This document shows, piece by piece, positions 24,875-33,903 of a stretch of 64,000 nt of DNA. A program made the translations under genes and the position numbers. Numbering within the stretch: the stretch's first letter is position 1; every line of letters begins with the position of its first letter. The stretch spans positions 1 to 64,000 of the forward strand of contig CBDFLS010000002.1 in NCBI GenBank assembly GCA_965249185.1. Direction: 5' to 3'. The stretch is from CBDFLS01 sp965249185. GTDB lineage: Bacteria; Chloroflexota; Dehalococcoidia; Lucifugimonadales; Australimonadaceae. The notes beneath the pieces are model-generated. The model saw nothing but the letters and a program-made list of their open reading frames with translations, was not told the DNA's origin and ran no database searches.

Positions 24875-26890
24875 CTAGGCATCTGCTCCTGAGGAGGACA
24901 TTGGCACGGCGGAACGCTCAGTCTCACGGCCGTGGACCACTGTCGTAAACACCGCCGCTACGATCACCACCATTATCGTCGTCACCATCAGCCAAACCCA
25001 GTCCTGGCGCAGAGCGATCGCCAGCAAGCCGAAATTGATGTAGAGCACAACTCGCGTCGGGAATATAACCGGCCGCAGCAGCCAGCCGGCCGTGGCTGTC
25101 TGGACGCCGACGATGGTGACGGCGGTGCTCAAGATAATCAACATGGTGAGCCCAGCTCCAGCGTCGCCCACCAGCAGCAGCTCGGGTGCAATCAGGAAGA
25201 AGAGCGGGAAGATCCATAACGGCCACGACATTTTCGCCAGCACCTTACACACGGGCCAATACTTAGTTCCAGCCACGCCGGCAGCCACCAGGGCGCTGGT
25301 CGCCACGGGTGGGATGATGTGCTCCAGAGTTCCGATATAGAAAGCGACATAGTGGGAGACCTTGAAGTCCACTCCCATGTCTTGCAGGATTGGGGAGAAG
25401 GTGAGGGACATGATGAAGTAGATGGCGAGCGCGGGGAGCCCGGCGCCCAGAAAGATCCCGAAGGCGATCATCAGGGCCCCCGCGGCGAGGAGATAGCCAC
25501 CAGAGAGTATGTCGATAATGTTCGATAGCCGGCCGCCGAGATAGGTGAAGGAGATGGCGTCGGCGATGATGGTGACCGCCACCAGAATAAGCGTCACGGA
25601 GCTTGCCCAATACGCCGCTCGCCGCATCCCCTGAGTCCATGCCGACCATCGGGTCTCGATCCTGAGGATGGCGCCCAAGAACATCGCGGTGCCGAAGGCG
25701 CCGACCGTGCCTGTCCGCAGGGTGTAACCATTGAGCACCAGGATAAGGATCATGGCCACCGGCCCCGCCAGAAGTAGTATGGACCGGAGATAGAGGTGCC
25801 ACGGGACGTGCTCGGAACCCACCTCCCTCGCATGGATCGTTCGTATCTGGTCCCGGTTCTTCTGGGCGTGGGCATAGATATAGACTCCCGACGACAGGAA
25901 CCAGAGGAAGGCGGGGACCAGCGACATCACGACGATTTCGATGTAGTGGACGCCGATGAACTCCGACATGATGAAGGCGACGGTTCCCAGGACCGGGGGC
26001 GTGATGGACGAGGCGTTGGAGGCCATGGCCTCAATCGAGGCGGCCTCCTCCGGCGTGTACCCGGCCTTCTTCATGGCAGGAATGGTGATGGGGCCGGTGA
26101 TCGCCACGTTGCTTCCACCCCCACCCACGAAGGAGCCGGTGATGGCGCTGGCGACCATTGCTCCCATGGCGGGACCGCCGGCTATACCGGTCTTGGAGAG
26201 CAGCTTAGCCAGGCCCAGGATGGCTACGCCCGCGCCGGCGGTGCTCATCATCATGCCCCAGATGAGCAGCAGCCAGAGGAAGCGAGCGCCCACGGTTGCG
26301 ATGGAGCCGAACAGCTTGGTGCCCAATCTCGTGAAGATGCGGTGGGTGTCGAAGTCGGGGCCCTTGAGCGGCCCGGGCAGCAGGTCGGCTATGAAGACGT
26401 AGGTGAAGAACAACAGGGACAGGATTGGAAAGATGGGCCCCCAGTAACGCCAGGACAGGTAGAGCACCATCGCGAAGACCGACGTGCCCAGGATGAGGTC
26501 GGGGATGGTGCCGTAGACCGACCGGCGGGCCAGGTCATCGGCCACGGAGAAAAAATAGGAGCCGGTGATGATGAAGAGGGCGAAGAGGGAGAAACCCATA
26601 AACCAGCGCATCCAGCCGACATGACCGCCCAGGCCGAACCGCTTATCGACGTACCAGACCGAGATCACCAAGCCAGAGGAGGCCACGTGGGCCACGGTGT
26701 AGGCGTTCTGCGGCGGGTCCCAGGGGTAGTGCAGGACGATGGAGGTGAAGGGGACGCCAATCTTGAACTGGGCGAAGTAGATGGCGGCGGTCAGCAGGAT
26801 GGCGGACCAGGCCAGCACCGTCACGATAATGCCGGAGATGTCCTTCGGCTCCGAGACCTCACTTACTTCAAAGACTTCGTCCTGGTCCAT
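24875..26890 (-). CDS. Fused TRAP transporter permease (DctQM-type, 4TM/12TM fusion)
   Basis: 671 residues with about 16-18 hydrophobic helices; AGAGGGGAG upstream of ATG 26890. The central part carries DctM/TRAP large-subunit motifs (GGPAMGAMVASAITGSFVGG, SNASSITPPVLGTVAFIMSE), with the small-subunit helices fused at the N-terminus and further helices at the C-terminus. Takes up carboxylates using the ion gradient, together with a periplasmic TAXI- or DctP-type binding protein. None is adjacent here; the only one in the window is at 58.7 kb with another fused permease. Confidence 0.88.
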   Translation of the reverse strand: MDQDEVFEVSEVSEPKDISGIIVTVLAWSAILLTAAIYFAQFKIGVPFTSIVLHYPWDPPQNAYTVAHVASSGLVISVWYVDKRFGLGGHVGWMRWFMGFSLFALFIITGSYFFSVADDLARRSVYGTIPDLILGTSVFAMVLYLSWRYWGPIFPILSLLFFTYVFIADLLPGPLKGPDFDTHRIFTRLGTKLFGSIATVGARFLWLLLIWGMMMSTAGAGVAILGLAKLLSKTGIAGGPAMGAMVASAITGSFVGGGGSNVAITGPITIPAMKKAGYTPEEAASIEAMASNASSITPPVLGTVAFIMSEFIGVHYIEIVVMSLVPAFLWFLSSGVYIYAHAQKNRDQIRTIHAREVGSEHVPWHLYLRSILLLAGPVAMILILVLNGYTLRTGTVGAFGTAMFLGAILRIETRWSAWTQGMRRAAYWASSVTLILVAVTIIADAISFTYLGGRLSNIIDILSGGYLLAAGALMIAFGIFLGAGLPALAIYFIMSLTFSPILQDMGVDFKVSHYVAFYIGTLEHIIPPVATSALVAAGVAGTKYWPVCKVLAKMSWPLWIFPLFFLIAPELLLVGDAGAGLTMLIILSTAVTIVGVQTATAGWLLRPVIFPTRVVLYINFGLLAIALRQDWVWLMVTTIMVVIVAAVFTTVVHGRETERSAVPMSSSGADA

Positions 26891-26956
26891 CTACTCCCCT
26901 CTAGGTTCCTTGAAGACGAGAAGACGGTATTTCGTTCAAAGGTAAAAATAAGCTGG

Positions 26957-27039
26957 TGCCGAAGGTCGGAATCGAACCGACATGGGGTTGCCCCCAACGG
27001 TTTTTGAGACCGTCGCGTCTACCGTTCCGCCACTTCGGC
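26957..27039 (-). tRNA. tRNA-Leu (CAA)
   Basis: Full cloverleaf on the minus strand: acceptor GCCGAAG/CTTCGGC, anticodon loop with T33-CAA-A, a long class II variable arm (GTTGGGGGCAACCCCAT) and a standard T arm. CCA is encoded at 26954-26956. It lies just upstream of the TRAP permease gene. Confidence 0.93.
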
Positions 27040-27408
27040 ACTGGCGTCGATGCCAACTGCTACCAGGCACAACGATGACGCCGTTCTGGGAAGGCGGGCA
27101 GCCACCATCCTATCACAGCGTTCCTCAGCCCTCCTCCGCTAACGAAAGCCGAGAGAGTCCCCGTGGCAGGCTTGGGAGGCACCCCGTCGGGACGGAGAAG
27201 GGCCCACGGCCACGCTCAGACCCAACCATGGCGAACCGTAGGGTGGCGCCGGCAGCGCTCTCCCGCCAAGCAGAGGCCCGAGCCCACCTGGAAGAACGAT
27301 TTGAGAGCGTACCGACTCCGTGCGGTGCCGAGGGCAGGTCCGGAGCAGCCGTTGCATATCTCCCTTCGCCTAAGCGGAGTGGCCACCGCCATTGTTGACA
27401 GCGGTCAG
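27040..27408. other. Non-coding stretch
   Basis: Between tRNA-Leu and the hydratase-aldolase gene. I see no gene, clear promoter or strong hairpin in it. Confidence 0.5.
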
Positions 27409-28383
27409 CTAAACGGCGGCCTTGATGTACTTCTTGCGCATCTCGGCCCATGCCTTGCCATAGCGCTTAGCCGCCTCGACCCATTCGGCCGGCGCCAGGT
27501 TGTACGGGGCCCGGGCGGATCCGAACTTGCCGTAGCCGGAGGCGTTGGAGGCATTCTTGAGGTTCTGGGCGGTGTAATTGGGGGGAGGGACCTCGTCGGA
27601 CTGGGCGGGCTGATCGAAGCGCGCGGACTCGATGTCCTGGTGGACGGCTTTCATGCGCTCCTCATCCCCGCTCAGGATGGCGTCTATCAGCGCCACTGTT
27701 GGCTCGGGGCCCATGCCGGAGGTGACGGTCCACAGTCCGGTGATGTGGTCACCCACCATCTGGTACGCGGGGTAGGCGGTCTTTTCGTCGGGCTGAAAGG
27801 CGACCTGATGGCCTGCGGCCCGCACCTTGTCGGGCAGAGTTCCGGGGTCTAGGACCAGCTTGCAGGCGATAACGGTAGGGGCTTTCCGGGCTATCCCCTC
27901 CCAGAAAGCGACGGGGTAGCTGGACTTGAAGAAGCGAGGGTTGGCATAGACCATGATAGGCATGTCCGGAACGGCCTCACTCAGGTCGGCGTAGAACTGG
28001 ACTGAGTTCTCCAGGCCTGGGGCTTGCCACAGAGGGAGGGCCACGAGAGCGGCGTCGGCACCGACATCCTTCAAGCCCCGCATCTGCCGTACCACCTCCT
28101 TGGTCCCAAAAGCCGTTGCGCCCGCGATAACCGGTACGCGGCCGCGGGTCACCTGGACGGCGGTATCGATGTAGCCTTGCTTCTCCTCCCAGAGGAGGGC
28201 GGCGCCCTCCCCAACGGTCCCGCACAGGCCCATGCCCCCGATGCCGGCCTGAATCATGCTCTCTATGATCCTTGCCCCCTCCTCATGATCGACGGAGTCG
28301 GTGTTGCTCCAGTGCTCCCCGCCCTCTTTGCAGGGCGTGGGGTGAAAGGCGTACGCCCCTCTAATATCCGCTTTGGTCAGCAT
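27409..28383 (-). CDS. DapA-superfamily aldolase, like hydroxybenzylidenepyruvate hydratase-aldolase
   Basis: 324 residues; AAAGGAG upstream. TIM-barrel aldolase of the dihydrodipicolinate synthase superfamily, with the Schiff-base Lys in the CKLV strand (about residue 166) and a Y-A-N-P motif before it. The opening (TPC, then N-T-D-S-V-D), G-T-V-G-E, the internal YANPRFFK and the end (RAPYNLAPAEW, GKAWAEM) resemble the hydratase-aldolases of naphthalene and phenanthrene degradation (NahE/PhdJ) more than true DapA. It would cleave an arylidene pyruvate into an aldehyde and pyruvate. The real substrate is unknown; no ring-cleavage genes are nearby. Confidence 0.75.
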   Translation of the reverse strand: MLTKADIRGAYAFHPTPCKEGGEHWSNTDSVDHEEGARIIESMIQAGIGGMGLCGTVGEGAALLWEEKQGYIDTAVQVTRGRVPVIAGATAFGTKEVVRQMRGLKDVGADAALVALPLWQAPGLENSVQFYADLSEAVPDMPIMVYANPRFFKSSYPVAFWEGIARKAPTVIACKLVLDPGTLPDKVRAAGHQVAFQPDEKTAYPAYQMVGDHITGLWTVTSGMGPEPTVALIDAILSGDEERMKAVHQDIESARFDQPAQSDEVPPPNYTAQNLKNASNASGYGKFGSARAPYNLAPAEWVEAAKRYGKAWAEMRKKYIKAAV

Positions 28384-28651
28384 GGCCGGCTCCTTTCAAT
28401 GCTTGTCCCAAATAGGGCTCGTCCCAAATAGGCCGTGGCGGTGGAAGGAAAGCGCCAAGGCCGCCCGCTGGCAAGTTCTCAACGAGAACCGAGATGGACT
28501 CTATCTAGGGGGTCCGCCCCTGTCAAGGCATGGGCTCACCGAGGACTAGCTGCTCACGCGGAGCAGGCCGTTGGAGCCGCTCAGAAGAGCGCCAGCCTTT
28601 GGGCGGAGGAAGGGGGCTCCCCTCTTCAACCACGCAGCAGCCACCGAGGGC

Positions 28652-29881
28652 CTAGAGGCGCCTCAAGCGGGGCACGAGGAGGGTTAGGCCGACAGCGAGC
28701 GCCAACAGCCCCAGGCCGTGTACGGTCAGGGCGGCGGCCACGCCAAAGGCCGCCACCAGCGCACCAAGCTGGACATGCCCCACGGGTCCTGTGCCTACCG
28801 CCACGAGCCACGAGCCCATGGCCCGGCCACGCAGCTCGTTCCTGACGTTGATCTGTACGAGGATCTGCGAGAGGACGTCCGACATGGCGGTCATGGCGTT
28901 CACCAGGACGACTGCCAGCAGCACCAGGGTGAAGTTTGGGGCGAAGCCGAGCAGCACCAGGGAACCACCGAAGATATGGAGCACCACCAGAAAGAGGAGG
29001 CCCTTACGCCGCACGTCACCCAGGGCCGACAGCAAAACGAGTCCCACAAATCCCCCCACTCCTCGGAAGGCAACCAGAATGCCCAGCCCGGCTGCACCCA
29101 CCCCCAGGACGTCCTTCGCAATGGTGGGAAGCACCACCTGATGCGAGAAGCCCAAGACCTCCACGGCCGCGGTGACGATGACGAGGATCAGCAATACGCG
29201 GTTATACCGTATCTCACTGACAAATTCCCTCACGTTCTCCATGAGGGGACGCCGCTCTTGGGGCGCCGCTTGACCAGGCGAGTGGAGCGGCACCAAAGCG
29301 ACGGCGGACAGCAGATAAAAGACTCCCAGCAGCACGTAGGCATAGCCGGCGCCCATCTCTGCCGTGCTGAGCCCCGCGAGCAGGGCGCCGGCTACGCTGC
29401 CCAATCGCATGGCCATGGAAATGTGGGAGAGACCACCCAGGGCACCGGCCGACCCCACGATATCGATGGTGAAGCTCTGCCGCGTGGTGATGTTGACCGC
29501 CCTAAAAGACCCCAGAACAAAGGTCAGCACCAGCAAGTGCCACACATCCACGAGATCGAACAGGAGCAGCACGCCTATCCCAGCGCTTCCCAGCGCCATG
29601 GCAACGTTTAAGAACCTGAGCAGAAACCGGCGGTCGAAGCGGTCGGCCAGGACGCCCGAGAGGACGCCCATGGGAAAGAGAGGCGCCATGCGCACCGCCA
29701 CGGCGACGCCGACCAGGAACGTGGACTGGGTACGTTCCAGCACCAGCCAGCTCAGGACCACTTGCTCCCCGATCATGCCCATGGCGTTGAAGAGCGTGGA
29801 GAGCCAGAGGAACCGAAAATCCCGATAGCGAAAGGCGGGAGCCAGGAAGAGGTTGCGCAGCCACATGGAGGTTGAGGGCAT
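28652..29881 (-). CDS. MFS transporter
   Basis: About 409 residues from ATG 29881; GTG 29923 upstream and ATG 29866 are alternatives and none has a convincing ribosome site. Twelve hydrophobic helices, with the MFS loop motif GVLADRFDRR after helix 2. It resembles the EntS/tetracycline-type exporters (MFS_3). Probably a drug or metabolite exporter; the substrate cannot be told. It stands alone between the aldolase and the two-component genes. Confidence 0.8.
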   Translation of the reverse strand: MPSTSMWLRNLFLAPAFRYRDFRFLWLSTLFNAMGMIGEQVVLSWLVLERTQSTFLVGVAVAVRMAPLFPMGVLSGVLADRFDRRFLLRFLNVAMALGSAGIGVLLLFDLVDVWHLLVLTFVLGSFRAVNITTRQSFTIDIVGSAGALGGLSHISMAMRLGSVAGALLAGLSTAEMGAGYAYVLLGVFYLLSAVALVPLHSPGQAAPQERRPLMENVREFVSEIRYNRVLLILVIVTAAVEVLGFSHQVVLPTIAKDVLGVGAAGLGILVAFRGVGGFVGLVLLSALGDVRRKGLLFLVVLHIFGGSLVLLGFAPNFTLVLLAVVLVNAMTAMSDVLSQILVQINVRNELRGRAMGSWLVAVGTGPVGHVQLGALVAAFGVAAALTVHGLGLLALAVGLTLLVPRLRRL

Positions 29882-30121
29882 AAGCAGCCGAGAGGGCCGC
29901 TGCCTCCCGCCGTAGGAGGCCACTAGATTAGCTCGTTAAGGGCTTAAGCCAATTGCGGAAACAGCGGGGTCGTGCCGATAAATCTATCACAGGCGGCAAA
30001 CCTATCGAGCGGCCCGCTTGATAGCGGAGCATGGTTGGGAGCCACGCGGTGGAGGCGGCCGCCAAGTGAGCAGCCACCGGAGTCGTTCCCAAACAAGCGG
30101 TGTTTAATGAGCGAGGTGTGC

Positions 30122-30827
30122 TCAGTTGCGCCGGTGGGAGGGCTCGCCGGCGTCTGGGAAGAGGGGATCGCTGAGAAGGCCAGCCCTGGCAGCGATGATG
30201 GCGGCGTGGGTGCGGTCGGCGGCGAGTAGCTTCGCGATAATGCTCTGGACGTGCTTTTTTGTGGTGTCCTCCGTCACGCCAATGGCGCCGCTGATCTCTT
30301 TATTCGTACGGCCGACGGCCACCAGATTGAGAATCTCCATCTCCCGAGAGGTCAGATCTGGCAAGCCCGTAGCCCCATTGCCTCCCCGACCATCCACGCC
30401 GTCGACCACGGAGACCAGGGCCTTTTGGAGGAGTGAGTCCTTGATCAACGTGCCACCTTCCGCGGCGATGCGAATCGTGCTCATGACGAGCTCGCGCGAT
30501 GTGTCTTTGAGAAGGAAGCCTCCAGCCCCCGCGTAGACCGCATCGATAATATAGGCGCCGCTATCATGGACCGTGAGCACGATTACGACGGTCTCCGGCC
30601 TGGTCTCCTTGATGCGCCGGATGGCCTGAATACCATCGAGACGCGGCATGCGGACATCCATGAGCACCACGTCGGGGCGCCATCTCCTTGACCCTCTCGA
30701 TGGCCTCTAGCCCATCTACCGCCTCACCAGCGATCTCTATCGTCTCGTCGACGGCAAGCAAGGTCCGTAGCCCCTCCCGGATCACGAGATGGTCGTCCAC
30801 CAGGAGCACTCTGATCTTCTCCTTCAT
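30122..30827 (-). pseudogene. NarL/LuxR-type response regulator with a frameshift
   Basis: The first part (ATG 30825-30827, IRVLLVDDHLVIREGL) and the second part (VLMDVRMPRLDG, LTVHDSGAYIIDAVYAG, K in LLKDTS, then the LuxR helix-turn-helix LTSREMEILNLVAVGRTNKEI) form one normal regulator of about 234 residues. They lie in different frames. The shift falls in a run of four G (about 30674-30677) just before the phospho-Asp strand; three G would restore the frame. It is either a real inactivation or a sequencing error. The start overlaps the stop of the histidine kinase gene by 4 bp. Confidence 0.8.
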
Positions 30828-31969
30828 GGGGCCTCCGCAGCCTGATAGGGGGCCTCCGCAGCCTGATAAGGCAGAATGGCTACTACCTGAGTCCCTTGGC
30901 CAGGGCGAGTGATAATGTGCAGGATCCCACCGAGAAGCTCGGCGCGTTTACGCATGCTGAACAGGCCCGTGGCTTGCCTCCCACCACGCCGTCCCACCGT
31001 CGCAAGCTCAAATCCGACACCCCAGTCCCGCATGGAAAGGGTGAGGGTCCCTCTTTTGTGGGTGAGGCTGACACGAATGCGGGGCGAACTGGCATGACGT
31101 CGCACATTGGTGATCGCCTCATGGGCGATGCGATAGAGGGCCAGCTCCACTTCCCAAAGGAGCGGGACGCTGGTGGCGTGGAACTCCACTCGGCATCCGG
31201 TCTCCTCCTCTAGCTCGCTGAGCTCCTCAAGGACCGTAGCGGCGAAGCCCCGATCACTGCATGGCGCTGCGCCTACGCTATCTATCATCTCTTGGGACTG
31301 CTGAATCGCCTCGCGGATCTGACCGCCGGCGCGTTGGACCCACTGAAGGACCTCTTCAGACGTGGCGTCCGGCGACCCCTCACACGCCTGGAGGAACTGA
31401 AGGGCGGAGACCATGTTCTGGGTGGGACCGTCGTGCATCTCCATGGAGATCCATTCCCGTTCGGCCTCCCAGGCCCTAACCACTGAGTCGACCATCCCAT
31501 TCAGTTGGGCGTTCTGCTGCGCCAGCGAGCGCTGGAGTTGGGCACAGGTGAGCCGGGCGCCCACCAGGTGGGCCACAAGTGAAGTCAGGCTCTGTCGCTG
31601 GAAAACAGCGGTGACCTCCGAGTCATCGGGAAAGCCAAGCAAAACGGCGCCCGCAGTCCGGTCCTCTACGTCGACAGGGGCAGCAACAATAGAGAGCCGG
31701 CGGGAGTGGGAGCCGTTCGAAGGGGATTGCGGCAGCTCAGCAATGAGGGAGGCGCCCCGACGCAGTATGGCTTCCTGCACCAACGGCTCCTCGATCTCTG
31801 GATTCAAGCTGGACTCAACGAGTGTCACTGAGTGGGTGGTCCCATTCATCTCTTCATTGAGCCCGAGATAGGTCCTGGCATGGACAACACCGAGCGCCGA
31901 GAGCAAGAGCCCGAGCTCGCCATTCCCCAATAAGCTTGTTGGGCGCGTATCGGTTACCGGCTGCGCCAT
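30824..31969 (-). CDS. NarL-type sensor histidine kinase with GAF-like input domain
   Basis: 381 residues, no membrane helix. Residues about 15-150 look like a GAF sensor domain, followed by a coiled coil (Q-L-Q-R-S-L-A-Q-Q-N-A-Q-L). The HisKA_3 phospho-acceptor His is in MEMHDGPTQNM (about 180), and the HATPase region has HEAITNVRRHA and DWGVGF. It would phosphorylate the regulator encoded next, which is frameshifted. The C-terminus is duplicated (PYQAAEA twice) by a direct repeat of about 21 bases. The signal is unknown. Confidence 0.85.
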   Translation of the reverse strand: MAQPVTDTRPTSLLGNGELGLLLSALGVVHARTYLGLNEEMNGTTHSVTLVESSLNPEIEEPLVQEAILRRGASLIAELPQSPSNGSHSRRLSIVAAPVDVEDRTAGAVLLGFPDDSEVTAVFQRQSLTSLVAHLVGARLTCAQLQRSLAQQNAQLNGMVDSVVRAWEAEREWISMEMHDGPTQNMVSALQFLQACEGSPDATSEEVLQWVQRAGGQIREAIQQSQEMIDSVGAAPCSDRGFAATVLEELSELEEETGCRVEFHATSVPLLWEVELALYRIAHEAITNVRRHASSPRIRVSLTHKRGTLTLSMRDWGVGFELATVGRRGGRQATGLFSMRKRAELLGGILHIITRPGQGTQVVAILPYQAAEAPYQAAEAP

Positions 31970-32170
31970 GCTTGGCCCTCTCTGGTTATAGAAGGGCTCG
32001 AAAGTCCTGGGAAGTTGTGTGGTGGATGCATATCATATGTTGACCAGATAGTCGATATATGACTTATCAAATAGGCCTGTTTCAACCCCATGTGGCGCAT
32101 GATTGGCTGGCCCTCCAGAAGCCACTGCTTGGGATATAATGCGGGCCACTTCGCTTTGTTGGAGCTGTCC

Positions 32171-32686
32171 ATGAGTGTGACCGTTTTAGTGCTCTACGAT
32201 GGACGAAGCCAGCAGGTGTCGCAGCTCGCAAGGGCACTGAGCGAAGGCGTTCAGCATGTGGAGGGCGCGGCGGCTCTGGTCAAAGAGCTGGATACGGCCG
32301 GGCGCGAGGACCTGGTATCGGCCTCCGCTATCGCTTTAGGCACTCCCAACTGGAGCGGCATCACCGGCCGGATGAAAAGCTGGTTGGACGACCAAGGAGA
32401 CCTCTGGGAGGAGGGCACTCTGAACGGCAAGCCTGGCGCCGCCTTCACCTCCAGCCGAGGCCGGTCCTCCGGCATGGAGTTCACCCTGGCAGAACTTCTC
32501 CACTGGATGCTGGCCTGCGGAATGGTGGTTATCGGGCTCCCGTGGAACGATCTGATGGCCGTATCCGGTTCCTACTACGGTGCAACGTCCTCCGGAGGGG
32601 TGACCTCGGAAGATTTAGAGCAGGCCGGAAATCTGGGCCAGCGGCTTGCTGAGACGGCGCTTCGGCTCTCCATTCAACGCCAGTAG
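32171..32686 (+). CDS. WrbA-like flavodoxin-fold NAD(P)H:quinone oxidoreductase
   Basis: 171 residues from ATG 32171, with GGAG upstream. Flavodoxin-like alpha/beta fold: VLVLYDGRSQQVSQLA as the FMN phosphate loop, GTPNWSGITGRMKSWLD, the F-T-S-S-R-G segment and G-S-Y-Y-G-A near the end, as in WrbA. Reduces quinones by two electrons to limit oxidative stress. A peroxiredoxin gene follows 21 bp later, supporting a redox-defence pair. A TATAAT lies at 32135-32140, 30 bp upstream, but I see no good -35 box. Confidence 0.78.
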   Translation: MSVTVLVLYDGRSQQVSQLARALSEGVQHVEGAAALVKELDTAGREDLVSASAIALGTPNWSGITGRMKSWLDDQGDLWEEGTLNGKPGAAFTSSRGRSSGMEFTLAELLHWMLACGMVVIGLPWNDLMAVSGSYYGATSSGGVTSEDLEQAGNLGQRLAETALRLSIQRQ

Positions 32687-32707
32687 CTGTTAATTACGGG
32701 CGGCACC

Positions 32708-33166
32708 ATGCCCAACAAGGGTGAGCAGGCCCCGGAGTTCACACTGCCAAGCACCAAGGGAGAGGTGTCGCTCTCAGCGCTCCTGAGAGACCATGAGAAG
32801 GTAGTGCTCGCCTTCTATGCAGAGGCGCGCACCCCGAGATGTGCCCAGGAGATCGCCGCCCTCAAGGACGAGTACGGCACGCTTCATGAGCTGGGCGCCG
32901 AGGTGGTGGGCGTAAGCGCCGATGGACCACAGGCCCAGCGCGCTTTCGAAGCGGCGCTGGGTGGATGTCCGTTTCCGCTCGCCAGCGACGAAGCGCTGGA
33001 GACGGCAGAACGGTACGGCGCGCTATCAGACGATGGCAAGCGAAGCCGGCGGGCCGTCTTCGTCATCGACAGAGACGGGACCATTCTGCACGCCATCCCC
33101 TGGTACCAGCCGGGGAACCCCGCTCAGTTCATGGAGATCTTCGAAGCTCTCGGGATGCAAGTCTGA
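32708..33166 (+). CDS. AhpC/TSA-family peroxiredoxin (BCP/PrxQ-like)
   Basis: 152 residues. The catalytic T-P-x-C motif is TPRCAQE (Cys about 46), and there is one further Cys in LGGCPFPLASD. The domain is otherwise standard (APEFTLPSTKG, VVGVSADGPQAQ, RAVFVIDRDGTI). Reduces peroxides with electrons from thioredoxin-like partners. Ordinary Cys is used here, unlike the UGA-containing redoxin at 24.2 kb. Confidence 0.85.
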   Translation: MPNKGEQAPEFTLPSTKGEVSLSALLRDHEKVVLAFYAEARTPRCAQEIAALKDEYGTLHELGAEVVGVSADGPQAQRAFEAALGGCPFPLASDEALETAERYGALSDDGKRSRRAVFVIDRDGTILHAIPWYQPGNPAQFMEIFEALGMQV

Positions 33167-33218
33167 GCGGGCCAAAGAGAATCCCGCTTGCAAGAACGAG
33201 AGGGGGCTGAAAGAGTGG

Positions 33219-33290
33219 AGCGGAAGAGGGGATTCGAACCCCCGACCTTCTCCTTGGCAAGGAGATGCTCTACCACTGAGCCACTTCCGC
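33219..33290 (-). tRNA. tRNA-Gly (GCC)
   Basis: Cloverleaf with acceptor GCGGAAG/CTTCCGC, anticodon loop TTGCCAA and discriminator T (U73), as expected for Gly. CCA encoded at 33216-33218. Pairs with the tRNA-Phe gene 30 bp away. Confidence 0.93.
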
Positions 33291-33320
33291 TCACCAACGC
33301 CGCAACGCGCTATCGAGTGG

Positions 33321-33393
<73 letters not shown>

Positions 33394-33469
33394 GCCCAGG
33401 AAACCATCGTAGCGAAGGCTCGCGAAGGGTGTCAAGAGGCAGTACAGTCCTGTGGATTAGTGGCACCCG

Positions 33470-33864
33470 GTTTCCCTAATCCATGAGTTAAGTGGAGAGG
33501 GATGAAATAACCGACGGGCTGGTAGGGACGCAACATCATAGGTGCTTGTAACCCCAGTGCTTCGAATGAAGAGCGGCCACCATGGAGCTTAGGAAAGCGA
33601 ACGAATGACACAAATAGTTTCAATCCCCTGCCCTGGCAAATTTGCCCGAAGACTGCCTGGAACTCGGAGCCACTTTTGACTTAGATGGTCTTGAGGGAGA
33701 GGCATCCGTGCCAGCGCTTGATCGAAGAAGCCGACAGCGGTATGAGCGTGAAATGTGCGCAGGATTCCAGTTCGTTCATTGCGGTGACATCTTTGGGCTA
33801 TTCCGGGCATGGGTCGAATGCCGATGACAAACGCGTGGTGCTGGTCCTTGAGGACCAGCACCAC
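33470..33864 (-). pseudogene. Decayed DDE (IS481/rve-type) transposase remnant
   Basis: Reading the minus strand across one frameshift gives TAVGFFDQALARMPLP, then (after a stop codon) VKSGSEFQAVFGQICQGRGLKLFV, R-F-P-K-L-H-G-G and finally RPYQPVGYFIPLHL. These match, in order, the integrase-core pattern (second Asp region D-G-S-E-F, then PKLNG and RPHQALGY...P). The catalytic Asp is lost, a stop and frameshift interrupt it, and the stretch between PKLHGG and RPYQ is largely deleted. IS copy 2 inserted 40 bp beyond it. Confidence 0.65.
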
Positions 33865-33869
33865 GCGTT
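33830..33869. repeat. 19-bp perfect inverted repeat
   Basis: Arms 33830-33848 and 33851-33869 are exact reverse complements (AACGCGTGGTGCTGGTCCT and its partner) with only two bases between them. It is followed by TTCTTTGG and lies 34 bp before IS copy 2, within the decayed transposase region. Confidence 0.8.
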
Positions 33870-33903
33870 CTTTGGCGTAACGGATGACGTCGCGTAAAAA
33901 TTA

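Noticed and set aside
25796..27007. 403-codon plus-strand frame over the TRAP permease and tRNA-Leu
   Set aside because: Antisense shadow; it runs through a tRNA gene and is His/Asp/Gly/Arg-rich without any domain.
33432..33903. Several short plus-strand frames before IS copy 2
   Set aside because: They run opposite to a recognisable decayed transposase and have no ribosome site or domain.
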